Assembly: GCF_000006685.1 (NCBI RefSeq)
Contig: NC_002620.2
Span: 419,120 to 483,119, forward strand
Source: Chlamydia muridarum str. Nigg
GTDB taxonomy: Bacteria > Chlamydiota > Chlamydiia > Chlamydiales > Chlamydiaceae
DNA: 64,000 nt
Direction: 5' to 3'
The notes beneath the pieces were generated by a model. The model was not told the origin of the DNA and made no database searches. It worked only from the letters and a program-made list of their open reading frames with translations. Positions 39,408 to 47,234 of this stretch are shown here, piece after piece. The first letter of the stretch is position 1. Each line of letters begins with the position of its first letter. The translations under genes and the position numbers were made by a program.

Positions 39408-39779
39408 AAGTACTTGCGTATTTTAAAATTTATTGTAAGCAGATTGTAGGGTTTTTTATATAAAAAATTCTATGTGAAAATAGGTTGTGATTTGACTATA
39501 AAATGTTTGTTTTATAGTAGATACACTCTATTGCATAGCATGTGAAAATCCTTGGTAATAGAAAATAGTTTTCTTGATACCGGATTAAGCCGCCTCTCAA
39601 AGATCTCTGTTCAAGAAAAGAAAGGGAAATAAGCTCAAGATAGGGGATAGGGAACTCTTGTGTTTCCCTAAAATAAATTACCATTGTACACTTTCCTCTT
39701 GTCATGAAGAGTGAAAAATTTTGATTACAGGGGTGATACCTGTATCAGCGTCTCTAGAGAAGAAAGAGAGAGAAAGATC
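39408..39779. promoter_or_regulatory. Intergenic region incA / rpe
   Basis: A 372-bp AT-rich spacer with no credible gene. It holds a plus-strand TTGACT (39492-39497) and TATAGT (39513-39518) with a short 15-bp spacing, and a small perfect inverted repeat TGATAC-CT-GTATCA (39734-39747) just before rpe. Promoters for both incA and rpe must lie here, but I cannot assign them well. Confidence 0.35.
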
Positions 39780-40466
39780 ATGAAAAAACAAGGGGTGTTA
39801 ATTGCTCCATCTATTATGGGGGCCGACTTGGCTTGCCTAGGGGATGCAGCACGAAATATAGAAGAGTCTGGGGCAAATCTTATTCATATAGATGTCATGG
39901 ATGGGCATTTTGTTCCGAATATTACCTTTGGTCCCGGTATTATTGCCGCAATCAATCGGTCAACAGATCTATTCCTTGAAGTTCATGCTATGATTTATAC
40001 GCCGTTTGAATTTGTAGAGGCTTTTGTTAAAGCTGGAGCAGATCGTATTATTGTGCACTTTGAGGCAGCAGAAAACCTTAAAGAAATTCTTGATTATATT
40101 CGAAAATGTGGAGTGCAGGCAGGGATCGCTTTTTCTCCAGAGACTTCTATTGAGTTCATCTCGGCTTTTATACCTTTGTGTGATGTCATTCTACTTATGT
40201 CTGTACAACCGGGATTTTGTGGTCAAAAATTTATTCCTGATACGATAGAAAAGATTCGATTTGTTAGACAGGCAATACAAACTCTTGGGAAAGAGGGAAG
40301 TTGCTTGATCGAAGTTGACGGTGGTATTGATGAGGAGTCTGCCCGAGCATGTAGAGAAGCCGGTGCCGATATTTTGGTTGCCGCTTCTTATTTTTTTAAA
40401 AAAGACTCTATAAATATGAAAGAAAAAGTTTTGTTACTTCAAGGGGAAGAACATGGTGCTAAGTAG
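39780..40466 (+). CDS. rpe: Ribulose-phosphate 3-epimerase
   Basis: Product of 228 residues from ATG 39780 (MKKQGVLIAPSIMGADLA) with AGAGAGAAAG upstream; the frame is open 23 codons further without Rpe-like sequence. TIM-barrel motifs: IHIDVMDGHFVPNITFG with metal ligands, VHAMIYTP and IEVDGGIDEESA near the C-terminus. It interconverts ribulose-5-P and xylulose-5-P. Older annotations of chlamydia call it araD. Its last 14 bases overlap efp, giving a coupled rpe-efp-accB-accC operon. Confidence 0.95.
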   Translation: MKKQGVLIAPSIMGADLACLGDAARNIEESGANLIHIDVMDGHFVPNITFGPGIIAAINRSTDLFLEVHAMIYTPFEFVEAFVKAGADRIIVHFEAAENLKEILDYIRKCGVQAGIAFSPETSIEFISAFIPLCDVILLMSVQPGFCGQKFIPDTIEKIRFVRQAIQTLGKEGSCLIEVDGGIDEESARACREAGADILVAASYFFKKDSINMKEKVLLLQGEEHGAK

Positions 40467-41010
40467 CCAACTCTCAGTAGGGATGTTTATCTCTACAAAA
40501 GATGGCCTGTATAAAGTGGTTTCTGTTTCAAAAGTTTCAGGAAGCAAGGGAGATACCTTTATTAAGGTGGCTCTTCAGGCCGCAGGATCTGACGTTGTTG
40601 TCGAAAGAAATTTTAAGGCAGGTCAAGAGGTTAAAGAGGCTCAATTTGAACCAAGAAATTTAGAATACTTATATCTGGAAGAGGATAATTACTTATTTTT
40701 AGACTTAGGAAATTACGAGAAAATTTATATTCCAAAAGAAATTATGAAAGAAAACGCTATGTTTTTAAAGGCTGGTGTTACTATTTCTGCACTAGTGCAT
40801 GAAGGAATCGTTTTTTCAATGGAATTACCTCACTTTTTAGAGCTAATGGTTTCTAAAACAGATTTTCCTGGAGATTCTTTGTCTTTATCTGGAGGAGCTA
40901 AGAAGGCTCTTTTGGAAACAGGAGTAGAGGTTTTGGTTCCTCCTTTCGTGGAAATAGGAGATGTTATTAAGGTCGATACGCGTACGTGTGAATATATCCA
41001 ACGCGTCTAA
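40453..41010 (+). CDS. efp: Translation elongation factor P
   Basis: Product of 185 residues with three OB-like domains; the C-terminal signature (GVEVLVPPFVEIGDVIKVDT) is that of EF-P domain III. The loop that is post-translationally modified in many EF-Ps reads KVSGSKGDTF, with Lys32 at its tip. It helps ribosomes through polyproline stretches. Chlamydiae carry two EF-P genes and this is the one next to acetyl-CoA carboxylase. Overlap with rpe is 14 bp; accB starts 12 bp later. Confidence 0.94.
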   Translation: MVLSSQLSVGMFISTKDGLYKVVSVSKVSGSKGDTFIKVALQAAGSDVVVERNFKAGQEVKEAQFEPRNLEYLYLEEDNYLFLDLGNYEKIYIPKEIMKENAMFLKAGVTISALVHEGIVFSMELPHFLELMVSKTDFPGDSLSLSGGAKKALLETGVEVLVPPFVEIGDVIKVDTRTCEYIQRV

Positions 41011-41022
41011 ATTGAGGATAAC

Positions 41023-41514
41023 ATGGATTTAAAGCAGATAGAAAAACTCATGATTGCTATGGGCCGCAATAAAATGAAGCGCATAGCGATTAAACGTGAC
41101 GGTTTTGAGCTGGAGTTAGAGAGAGACACCGGGCCAAATATTCAAGAACCTGTTTTTTATGATAATCGATTGTTTGCTGGGTTTACTCAAGAAAGACCTA
41201 TCCCTTCAGATCAAAATCTTGGTAATCCGATTGTCAAAGAAGTAGGGGAGAAGAAGGAAGATAAACCTGTTGAGGGAGATTTTATTGTTTCTCCATTGGT
41301 AGGCACTTTTTATGGGGCTCCTTCTCCTGAATCTCCGGCATTTGTTAAGCCTGGAGATATTGTTTCTGAAGATACGGTTGTTTGTATCGTAGAAGCTATG
41401 AAGGTGATGAATGAAGTGAAGGCAGGAATGGCTGGTCGTGTAGAGGAGGTATTAATTACCAACGGCGATCCAGTTCAATTTGGTTCTAAGTTATTCCGTA
41501 TAGTTAAGGCTTAG
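41023..41514 (+). CDS. accB: Biotin carboxyl carrier protein of acetyl-CoA carboxylase
   Basis: Product of 163 residues. The N-terminal oligomerisation segment (MDLKQIEKLMIAMGRNKM) is followed by a linker and the biotinyl domain with IVEAMKVMNEV, Lys being the biotinylated residue, and the thumb region VSPLVGTFYGAPSPESP. It carries carboxybiotin to the carboxyltransferase in fatty acid synthesis. accC starts 3 bp after its stop. Confidence 0.97.
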   Translation: MDLKQIEKLMIAMGRNKMKRIAIKRDGFELELERDTGPNIQEPVFYDNRLFAGFTQERPIPSDQNLGNPIVKEVGEKKEDKPVEGDFIVSPLVGTFYGAPSPESPAFVKPGDIVSEDTVVCIVEAMKVMNEVKAGMAGRVEEVLITNGDPVQFGSKLFRIVKA

Positions 41515-41517
41515 TTA

Positions 41518-42891
41518 ATGAAGAAAGTTTTAATTGCAAATAGAGGCGAAATAGCTGTTCGGATCATTCGGGCATGTCATGATTTGGGATTGTCTACTGT
41601 TGCCATATATTCTGTAGCAGACCAAGAAGCTCTACATGTGCTTCTAGCTGATGAGGCTGTTTGTATTGGTGAAGCACAGGCTGCCAAGTCTTATCTCAAG
41701 ATCGCAAATATTTTAGCTGCTTGTGAGATTACCGGAGCAGATGCCGTGCATCCTGGTTATGGCTTTTTAAGCGAAAATGCAAATTTTGCGTCTATTTGTG
41801 AAAGTTGTGGGTTAACATTTATTGGCCCTAGTGCGGAATCTATAGCAACTATGGGAGATAAAGTTGCTGCTAAGCAGTTGGCAAAAAAAATTAAGTGTCC
41901 GGTCATCCCTGGGTCTGATGGTGTCGTTAAGGATGAAGTCGAAGGGATAAGAATTGCTGAAAAAATAGGGTTCCCAATTGTTATCAAAGCCGTCGCAGGA
42001 GGCGGAGGGCGAGGGATACGCATCGTTAGAGAAAAAGATGAATTTTATAGGGCTTTTACTGCTGCTCGAGCTGAGGCTGAATCTGGCTTTAACAATCCCG
42101 ATGTGTACATTGAAAAATTTATTGAAAACCCAAGGCATTTAGAGGTCCAGGTCATTGGGGATAAATACGGAAACTATGTGTATCTTGGCGAACGAGATTG
42201 TACTGTACAAAGGCGTCGACAAAAATTAATAGAAGAGACTCCGAGCCCCATTTTAACCCCTGAAATGAGAGCTAAGGTTGGGAAGGTTGCTGTTGATTTA
42301 GCAAGAAGCGCGGGGTATTTTTCTGTTGGAACTGTGGAATTTTTATTAGACGCAGAGAAACGATTTTACTTCATGGAAATGAATACCCGTATTCAGGTGG
42401 AACACACTATTACGGAAGAAATAACGGGAATAGACTTGCTAAAAGCACAAATTAGCGTTGCAAAAGGAGAAAAACTTCCTTGGAAGCAGAAGAATATTGA
42501 ATTTACAGGACATGTTATTCAATGCCGAATCAATGCCGAAGATCCATGTAATAATTTTGCTCCATCTCCGGGGCGGTTAGATTACTACCTTCCTCCAGCA
42601 GGCCCCTCAGTTCGAGTAGACGGAGCTTGTTATAGTGGTTACGCGATACCTCCTTACTATGATTCAATGATTGCTAAAGTGATCACAAAAGGGAAAACTC
42701 GAGAAGAAGCAATAGCCATTATGAAAAGAGCTTTAAAGGAGTTTCATATTGGCGGCGTTCATTCCACGATTCCTTTTCACCAATTTATGTTGGATAATCC
42801 TAAATTCATCCACTCTGATTACGATATCAATTATGTAGATCGGCTTTTAGCAGAAGGCAGTACTTTTTTGAAGTTAGCAGAAGGTGACTAA
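41518..42891 (+). CDS. accC: Biotin carboxylase of acetyl-CoA carboxylase
   Basis: Product of 457 residues: KKVLIANRGEIAVRIIRA at the start, the ATP-grasp Gly-rich loop VAGGGGRGIRIV near 160-170, NTRIQVEHTITEE with catalytic residues and the C-terminal RINAEDPCNNFAPSPG. It carboxylates biotin on AccB with ATP and bicarbonate. The last gene of the rpe-efp-accB-accC operon; 188 bp separate it from rplM, which has its own strong promoter. Confidence 0.97.
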   Translation: MKKVLIANRGEIAVRIIRACHDLGLSTVAIYSVADQEALHVLLADEAVCIGEAQAAKSYLKIANILAACEITGADAVHPGYGFLSENANFASICESCGLTFIGPSAESIATMGDKVAAKQLAKKIKCPVIPGSDGVVKDEVEGIRIAEKIGFPIVIKAVAGGGGRGIRIVREKDEFYRAFTAARAEAESGFNNPDVYIEKFIENPRHLEVQVIGDKYGNYVYLGERDCTVQRRRQKLIEETPSPILTPEMRAKVGKVAVDLARSAGYFSVGTVEFLLDAEKRFYFMEMNTRIQVEHTITEEITGIDLLKAQISVAKGEKLPWKQKNIEFTGHVIQCRINAEDPCNNFAPSPGRLDYYLPPAGPSVRVDGACYSGYAIPPYYDSMIAKVITKGKTREEAIAIMKRALKEFHIGGVHSTIPFHQFMLDNPKFIHSDYDINYVDRLLAEGSTFLKLAEGD

Positions 42892-43022
42892 TAGATTTTT
42901 TAGTTGCCTAGATATTTATAGCCAGTAAAAAAATGCTGTTGTTTTAGAGACAAAAGAGAAGAGATTTTTTTTGAATTTTTCTTTTCTAAATTCTTTAGAA
43001 GGCAAATAGTGCTGCTTTTTGT

Positions 43023-43051
43023 TTGGAAAAAATAATCATCAAAATTATAAT
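43023..43051 (+). promoter_or_regulatory. Predicted strong sigma66 promoter of rplM-rpsI
   Basis: TTGGAA (43023-43028) and a perfect TATAAT (43046-43051) are 17 bp apart, about 29 bp before the rplM start codon. Confidence 0.75.
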
Positions 43052-43079
43052 CATTCCCTCTGATAAGGTGATTTAAGTT

Positions 43080-43532
43080 ATGGAAAAAAGAAAAGATACG
43101 AAAACGACCCTAGCGAAGGCTTCGGACGATCAAAACAAAGCCTGGTATGTAATTAATGCCGAAGGGAAGACCTTAGGGAGACTATCTTCAGAAGTCGCGA
43201 AGATCCTGAGAGGTAAGCATAAAGTTACTTTCACTCCTCACGTAGCGATGGGAGATGGTGTCATCGTGATTAACGCTGAGAAAGTGCGTTTGACTGGCGC
43301 AAAAAGAGCTCAGAAGGTGTATCACTATTACACAGGATTTATTTCCGGAATGCGAGAAGTTCCTTTTGAGAACATGATCGCAAGAAAGCCTGCGTATGTT
43401 ATCGAACATGCTGTTAAAGGAATGTTGCCTAAAACTAAACTTGGAAGACGTCAAATGAAGTCTTTGAGAGTTGTGAAAGGTAGTTCTTACGCACAGTATG
43501 AAGCCATCAAACCAATTGTTTTAGACGCGTAA
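43080..43532 (+). CDS. rplM: 50S ribosomal protein L13
   Basis: Product of 150 residues with [20 protein letters not shown], the [18 protein letters not shown] core and [15 protein letters not shown], the L13 signature. Large-subunit assembly protein. It has AAGGTG upstream and is co-transcribed with rpsI 13 bp downstream, the standard L13-S9 pair. Confidence 0.97.
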   Translation: MEKRKDTKTTLAKASDDQNKAWYVINAEGKTLGRLSSEVAKILRGKHKVTFTPHVAMGDGVIVINAEKVRLTGAKRAQKVYHYYTGFISGMREVPFENMIARKPAYVIEHAVKGMLPKTKLGRRQMKSLRVVKGSSYAQYEAIKPIVLDA

Positions 43533-43545
43533 TTTGGGGTAATTT

Positions 43546-43947
43546 GTGACAAAAAATACGATACAAGAGTCTGTAGCAACAGGAAGAAGAAAGCAGGCTG
43601 TTTCTAGCGTTCGCCTCCGTTCTGGAAATGGAAAGATTGATGTAAATGGAAAAACTTTAGAGCAATATTTCCCACTAGAGGTACAGAGAGCAACGATTTT
43701 GGCTCCGCTCAAAATGCTCGGAGATGTAAATAGTTTTGATTTGATTATCCGAGTAAGTGGTGGTGGCGTTCAAGGTCAAGTTATTGCTACTCGATTAGGG
43801 TTGGCCAGAGCTGTCTTACAAGAAAAAGAGGATATGAAGCAAGAGTTGAAATCTCAAGGATTTTTAACTCGAGATCCTCGTAAGAAAGAACGTAAGAAAT
43901 ACGGTCGCAAGAAAGCTCGTAAGAGTTTCCAATTCTCCAAACGATAA
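43546..43947 (+). CDS. rpsI: 30S ribosomal protein S9
   Basis: Product of 133 residues from GTG 43546 ([20 protein letters not shown]). The family motif [20 protein letters not shown] and the basic C-terminal tail ending KSFQFSKR, which reaches the decoding P site, are present. The GTG is the first possible start after rplM and matches the start of relatives. Transcription ends at the perfect hairpin 43975-44012. Confidence 0.96.
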   Translation: MTKNTIQESVATGRRKQAVSSVRLRSGNGKIDVNGKTLEQYFPLEVQRATILAPLKMLGDVNSFDLIIRVSGGGVQGQVIATRLGLARAVLQEKEDMKQELKSQGFLTRDPRKKERKKYGRKKARKSFQFSKR

Positions 43948-43974
43948 GATCACTACTTGTCAGATATTTGTGTC

Positions 43975-44012
43975 AGAAAAGCCTTCTTTTATTTTTAAAA
44001 GAAGGCTTTTCT
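43975..44012. terminator. Bidirectional terminator between rpsI and the NlpC/P60 gene
   Basis: Perfect 16-bp arms (AGAAAAGCCTTCTTTT and its complement) with a 6-base loop, T-rich on both sides. It serves the two convergent genes and overlaps the last codons of the minus-strand one, whose stop is at 43995. Confidence 0.9.
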
Positions 44013-44840
44013 GTTTTTCGGCATCCCAAATACAGCTTCTCGGGTCTGATTTTCAAAATAAAACGTATTTCTCTTGAAGAAAGAGTCTTCTCCTAAGATG
44101 ACTTTTTCCACCATCCCTTTTTTTTCTGAGGCGTGCATGAATTGGTTTTCTGCGGTTTTTATCATGACGTGGTTAATCTGTCCCGTGGTCTCTTTTTTAA
44201 GAAAGATCAGTCCTCCTATAGGTAAGGAAAAGAAATTTTTTATCGACAAGCAATCTTTATACTGGTCTCTAGCGTTGCGAGGGATATTTCTTCCAGTTGC
44301 TTGATAAAGCAGTTGAACAAAGCCTGAGCAGTCTACTCCATTATGGGGGAGTTGTTTGTGAATGCATCTTCCACCCCAAACATAGGGAGTTTTTATAAGC
44401 TGTTCCGCAAAGTCTACTAGATCATTTGAAGAGAGGGGATGGTCTAAGAACTGAAAGTTTTTAGTAAGACAAAACCCTTTTGGATGATTACTTTTATAAA
44501 AAAAATTTAATAATGCTATGCCATCAGAGGATAGAGATACTTGATTCGAACTATTTATGTGAAGTGGGGATGCAAATGGTATCGGGATGTGCCAGGGTTC
44601 TAAGAAAGCTTCCTGAGAGCAAACAACAGCATTAGGAGTAGAGATTTGAGGAGCCAAAAGGGGGATCTTTTTAAGGGAATCTCCTGGATAAGGCTGCCAG
44701 GAGGAAGAAAAGAATAGCTGGGAATAAGCATAGAACCGATTATTGTACTTACCTATCCTTTCTCCAAACAAAATTTGAGTTTCTATGCCTTCGGAATTTG
44801 ATAATAGATCACAAACAGGGGAAAGCAAGGCATAGAACAC
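43995..44840 (-). CDS. NlpC/P60 peptidoglycan hydrolase (CT127 orthologue)
   Basis: Product of 281 residues from GTG 44840, with AAGGTGG 4 bases upstream. The N-terminal part (1-145) has SH3-like features and no signal peptide I can be sure of. The catalytic domain begins near 155: TPYVWGG, HNGVDCSGFVQLLYQATG with the Cys, GQINHVMIKT with the His and FMHASEKKG for the third residue. In C. trachomatis the NlpC enzyme cuts peptidoglycan stem peptides during division, allowing recycling and escape from host sensing. That knowledge fits the small transient peptidoglycan ring of chlamydiae. The last codons overlap a terminator. Confidence 0.85.
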   Translation of the reverse strand: MFYALLSPVCDLLSNSEGIETQILFGERIGKYNNRFYAYSQLFFSSSWQPYPGDSLKKIPLLAPQISTPNAVVCSQEAFLEPWHIPIPFASPLHINSSNQVSLSSDGIALLNFFYKSNHPKGFCLTKNFQFLDHPLSSNDLVDFAEQLIKTPYVWGGRCIHKQLPHNGVDCSGFVQLLYQATGRNIPRNARDQYKDCLSIKNFFSLPIGGLIFLKKETTGQINHVMIKTAENQFMHASEKKGMVEKVILGEDSFFKRNTFYFENQTREAVFGMPKNRKAFF

Positions 44841-44926
44841 AGGACCACCTTAGCAGAAAATTCGCAAGAAGACTGTAGATAAGCGATCTACTTCCCCCGA
44901 ACTATATCAAAAAAAATTTTCGTACG

Positions 44927-45688
44927 CTACTCTTCGCAGTCACAACCATCATAGCAGTCACAGTCACAACAATCGCAACAACTTTTCTTATGAATGGTAT
45001 AGTTAGATTCAGGAAGAGCATCTAAAATGTTCTTAAACACCTGCTGGGTGGGAGCATTAGCATCAATAGTGATGAGTCTTTGCAGAGCTGCATAATAATC
45101 CAAAACAGGCTGTGTTTCTTGTTTATAGGTCTGAATTCTATCAAGAATCACTTCTGGAGTGTCATCAGATCTACGAGTTAGCTCTACTAAACATTTAGGA
45201 CATCGAGAGAATCCTTGTTGTTTGTTATAAATACCCTGACAAGACGGACAGATGTAGCGAGAAGTTAAGCGATTGAGGACTTCTTCATCAGAAATATCTA
45301 AAAGGATGATTTTATAATCAGGGAAATAGGAGCAGAGAAACTCATTCAACAGTTTGGCTTGAGCGACTGTTCTTGGGAAGCCATCTAAAATGGCGCCATT
45401 TTCTGAACGAGATAAAAAGGAAAGTTTTCGTAATAAAGTATCTTGTTGTAACTCATCAAGTTTTTCATGGACTAACTTCCAGACTAATTGATCTGGTAAC
45501 AATTTGCCCTGATCTAAGTAGGATTTGATTTCTTGGCCAAGTGGTGTGTTTTGGGAAACCGCATTTCTGAGTAAGTCCCCGGAGCTGATATGCTGGAGAG
45601 ACAATTGAGATGCTAATAACTTTGACTGGGTGCCTTTTCCGGATCCCGGGGCTCCCATGATGATAAGAAAGAGGGGGGATCGATCCAT
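44927..45688 (-). CDS. adk: Adenylate kinase with Cys-rich C-terminal tail
   Basis: Product of 253 residues from ATG 45688 (MDRSPLFLIIMGAPGSGKG), as in relatives; the frame is open 10 codons further. P-loop GAPGSGKGT, NMP domain with SSGDLLR, the DGFPRTVAQA segment and a zinc-type LID (CPSCQGIYNKQQGFSRCPKC) with four Cys. The tail after the conserved core ends CCDCCDCDCYDGCDCEE, eight Cys in 17 residues, unusual for Adk; C. trachomatis has a shorter Cys/Asp tail as I remember. It balances AMP, ADP and ATP, in an organism that also imports host ATP. Confidence 0.93.
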   Translation of the reverse strand: MDRSPLFLIIMGAPGSGKGTQSKLLASQLSLQHISSGDLLRNAVSQNTPLGQEIKSYLDQGKLLPDQLVWKLVHEKLDELQQDTLLRKLSFLSRSENGAILDGFPRTVAQAKLLNEFLCSYFPDYKIILLDISDEEVLNRLTSRYICPSCQGIYNKQQGFSRCPKCLVELTRRSDDTPEVILDRIQTYKQETQPVLDYYAALQRLITIDANAPTQQVFKNILDALPESNYTIHKKSCCDCCDCDCYDGCDCEE

Positions 45689-45886
45689 ACTAATACAATA
45701 CCTTAAAGCCCGATACAAAGAATTTAGGGGCCTTGTAAAATGTACACGAGTTTTTATTTTTCTGAAACATAAGTTGTGTAAAAAATCTATAAAAGATTTT
45801 TAATTAGGAAAGGCTTTTTTTATAAAAAGCTTTAGGTCAAAATAGTTGTCATAGATTTTTGCAACACTAATGATGGGTAGGGAGTA

Positions 45887-46531
45887 GTGGAGCACTATTT
45901 ACTGACAGCAAAATTACTTCTTCGCGGATGCGGATATACTCTATTTATTACAGCGATTTCTTTGGTGTGTGGGTTCGTCCTTGGTTGGGGTATAGGAACA
46001 GTTAATTCACGTTATTTCCCTTGTCGAATTGCAAAATTTTTAGGGAATTTTTATGTGATGGCTGTACGAGGTACACCTCTATTTATTCAAATCTTAATTG
46101 TCTATTTTGGTTTGCCCTCTTTGATAAAAGTAAATTTGTCTCCGCTTGTTGCTGGACTGATTGCTTTGACTTTCAATTCCGCTGCTTATCTATCAGAAAA
46201 TGTTCGCGGAGGGATCAATGCCATTCCTATTCAACAATGGGAGGCTGCAAAGGTATTAGGGTATAAAGCATCCCAAATATTTTGGCATATTCTGTATCCG
46301 CAGGTGTTTAAGAATATCCTTCCTTCTTTAACGAATGAATTTGTTTCCTTGATTAAGGAAAGCAGCATTCTTATGGTAGTTGGAGTTCCTGAATTAACGA
46401 AGGTAACAAAAGATATTGTGGCTCGAGAGCTAAATCCTATGGAGATGTATCTAATCTGTGCAGGGTTATATCTAGTTATGACTTCCGCTTTTTCTTATTT
46501 TGCTAGGTTATCAGAGAAGGAGTCGGCATGA
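45887..46531 (+). CDS. Amino-acid ABC transporter permease (HisM/GlnP type)
   Basis: Product of 214 residues from GTG 45887, with GGGAG upstream. Five hydrophobic helices; the cytoplasmic loop carries the EAA motif (QQWEAAKVLGYKASQIF) that docks to the ATPase, and MAVRGTPLFIQILIVYFGLP is typical of polar amino acid permeases. It overlaps the ATPase gene by 4 bp. No substrate-binding protein gene is adjacent; the binding protein (ArtJ-like in chlamydiae) is presumably elsewhere. Confidence 0.9.
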   Translation: MEHYLLTAKLLLRGCGYTLFITAISLVCGFVLGWGIGTVNSRYFPCRIAKFLGNFYVMAVRGTPLFIQILIVYFGLPSLIKVNLSPLVAGLIALTFNSAAYLSENVRGGINAIPIQQWEAAKVLGYKASQIFWHILYPQVFKNILPSLTNEFVSLIKESSILMVVGVPELTKVTKDIVARELNPMEMYLICAGLYLVMTSAFSYFARLSEKESA

Positions 46532-47223
46532 CTGTTGAAGTTAAAAATTTGGCCGTATCTGTAAATGGCAAAGAGATTCTTTCAAAAGCATCTTTTTCTC
46601 TAATTCCAGGGCGAATTACCTTGTTTATTGGAAGAAGCGGATCAGGTAAAACTACGATTTTACGTTCGTTAGTAGGTCTAGCTCCGATTTCTAACGGGAG
46701 TATTTCTATAGCCGGAGATCCTCCAGGGTTTGTTTTTCAACAACCAGAACTTTTTCCCCACATGACTGTGTTAGATAATTGCGTACATCCACAGATTGTG
46801 GTGAAGAATCGAGACCCAAAAGAAGCAAAAGAAAGAGCGATGGAGCTTCTGGGTATGCTGGAGATTAGGGAATATGCTTTGAGTTATCCGAATCAGTTGT
46901 CAGGAGGTCAGAGGCAGCGTGTAGCGATTGCTCGAGCTCTTTCTCTTGATACGCGAACGATTCTTTTTGATGAACCCACTTCTGCTTTAGATCCATTTTC
47001 TGCATCTAGGTTTCTACAAATGGTTCTTTCATTGAAAGATCAAGGCATGACTATCGCGATCTCTACTCACGATATGTTATTCATTAACCAATGCTTGGAT
47101 AGAGTATATCTTATAGATAAAGGGCGGATTATTGGTTTTTATGACAGTCAGAATGAGGATCCGCAAGTAAGCAGTCCTGTAAAACAATACTTGTCTTTGC
47201 AGGAAAATTCTTCAGAGTTCTAG
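46528..47223 (+). CDS. Amino-acid ABC transporter ATP-binding protein (GlnQ type)
   Basis: Product of 231 residues: Walker A GRSGSGKTT, Q-loop GFVFQQPELFPHMTVLDN, signature LSGGQRQRVAIARAL, Walker B TILFDEPTSALD and the switch His in STHDMLF. Coupled by an ATGA overlap to the permease gene upstream. Together they power uptake of a polar amino acid, with Arg or Gln likely from the family but not provable here. It converges with the AsmA-like gene 11 bp away. Confidence 0.95.
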   Translation: MTVEVKNLAVSVNGKEILSKASFSLIPGRITLFIGRSGSGKTTILRSLVGLAPISNGSISIAGDPPGFVFQQPELFPHMTVLDNCVHPQIVVKNRDPKEAKERAMELLGMLEIREYALSYPNQLSGGQRQRVAIARALSLDTRTILFDEPTSALDPFSASRFLQMVLSLKDQGMTIAISTHDMLFINQCLDRVYLIDKGRIIGFYDSQNEDPQVSSPVKQYLSLQENSSEF

Positions 47224-47234
47224 AGATTGCCAGA

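Noticed and set aside
39496..39705. 69-codon minus-strand open frame between incA and rpe
   Set aside because: No ribosome site, random composition, and located where promoters are expected.
39734..39747. Small palindrome TGATAC-CT-GTATCA before rpe as riboswitch or operator
   Set aside because: Only 6-bp arms; the neighbouring bases do not match the TPP or other riboswitch cores I know.
45781..45801. AAAAATCT-ATAAA-AGATTTTT hairpin as adk or glnP terminator/operator
   Set aside because: All-AT stem in an AT-rich spacer; not distinguishable from chance.
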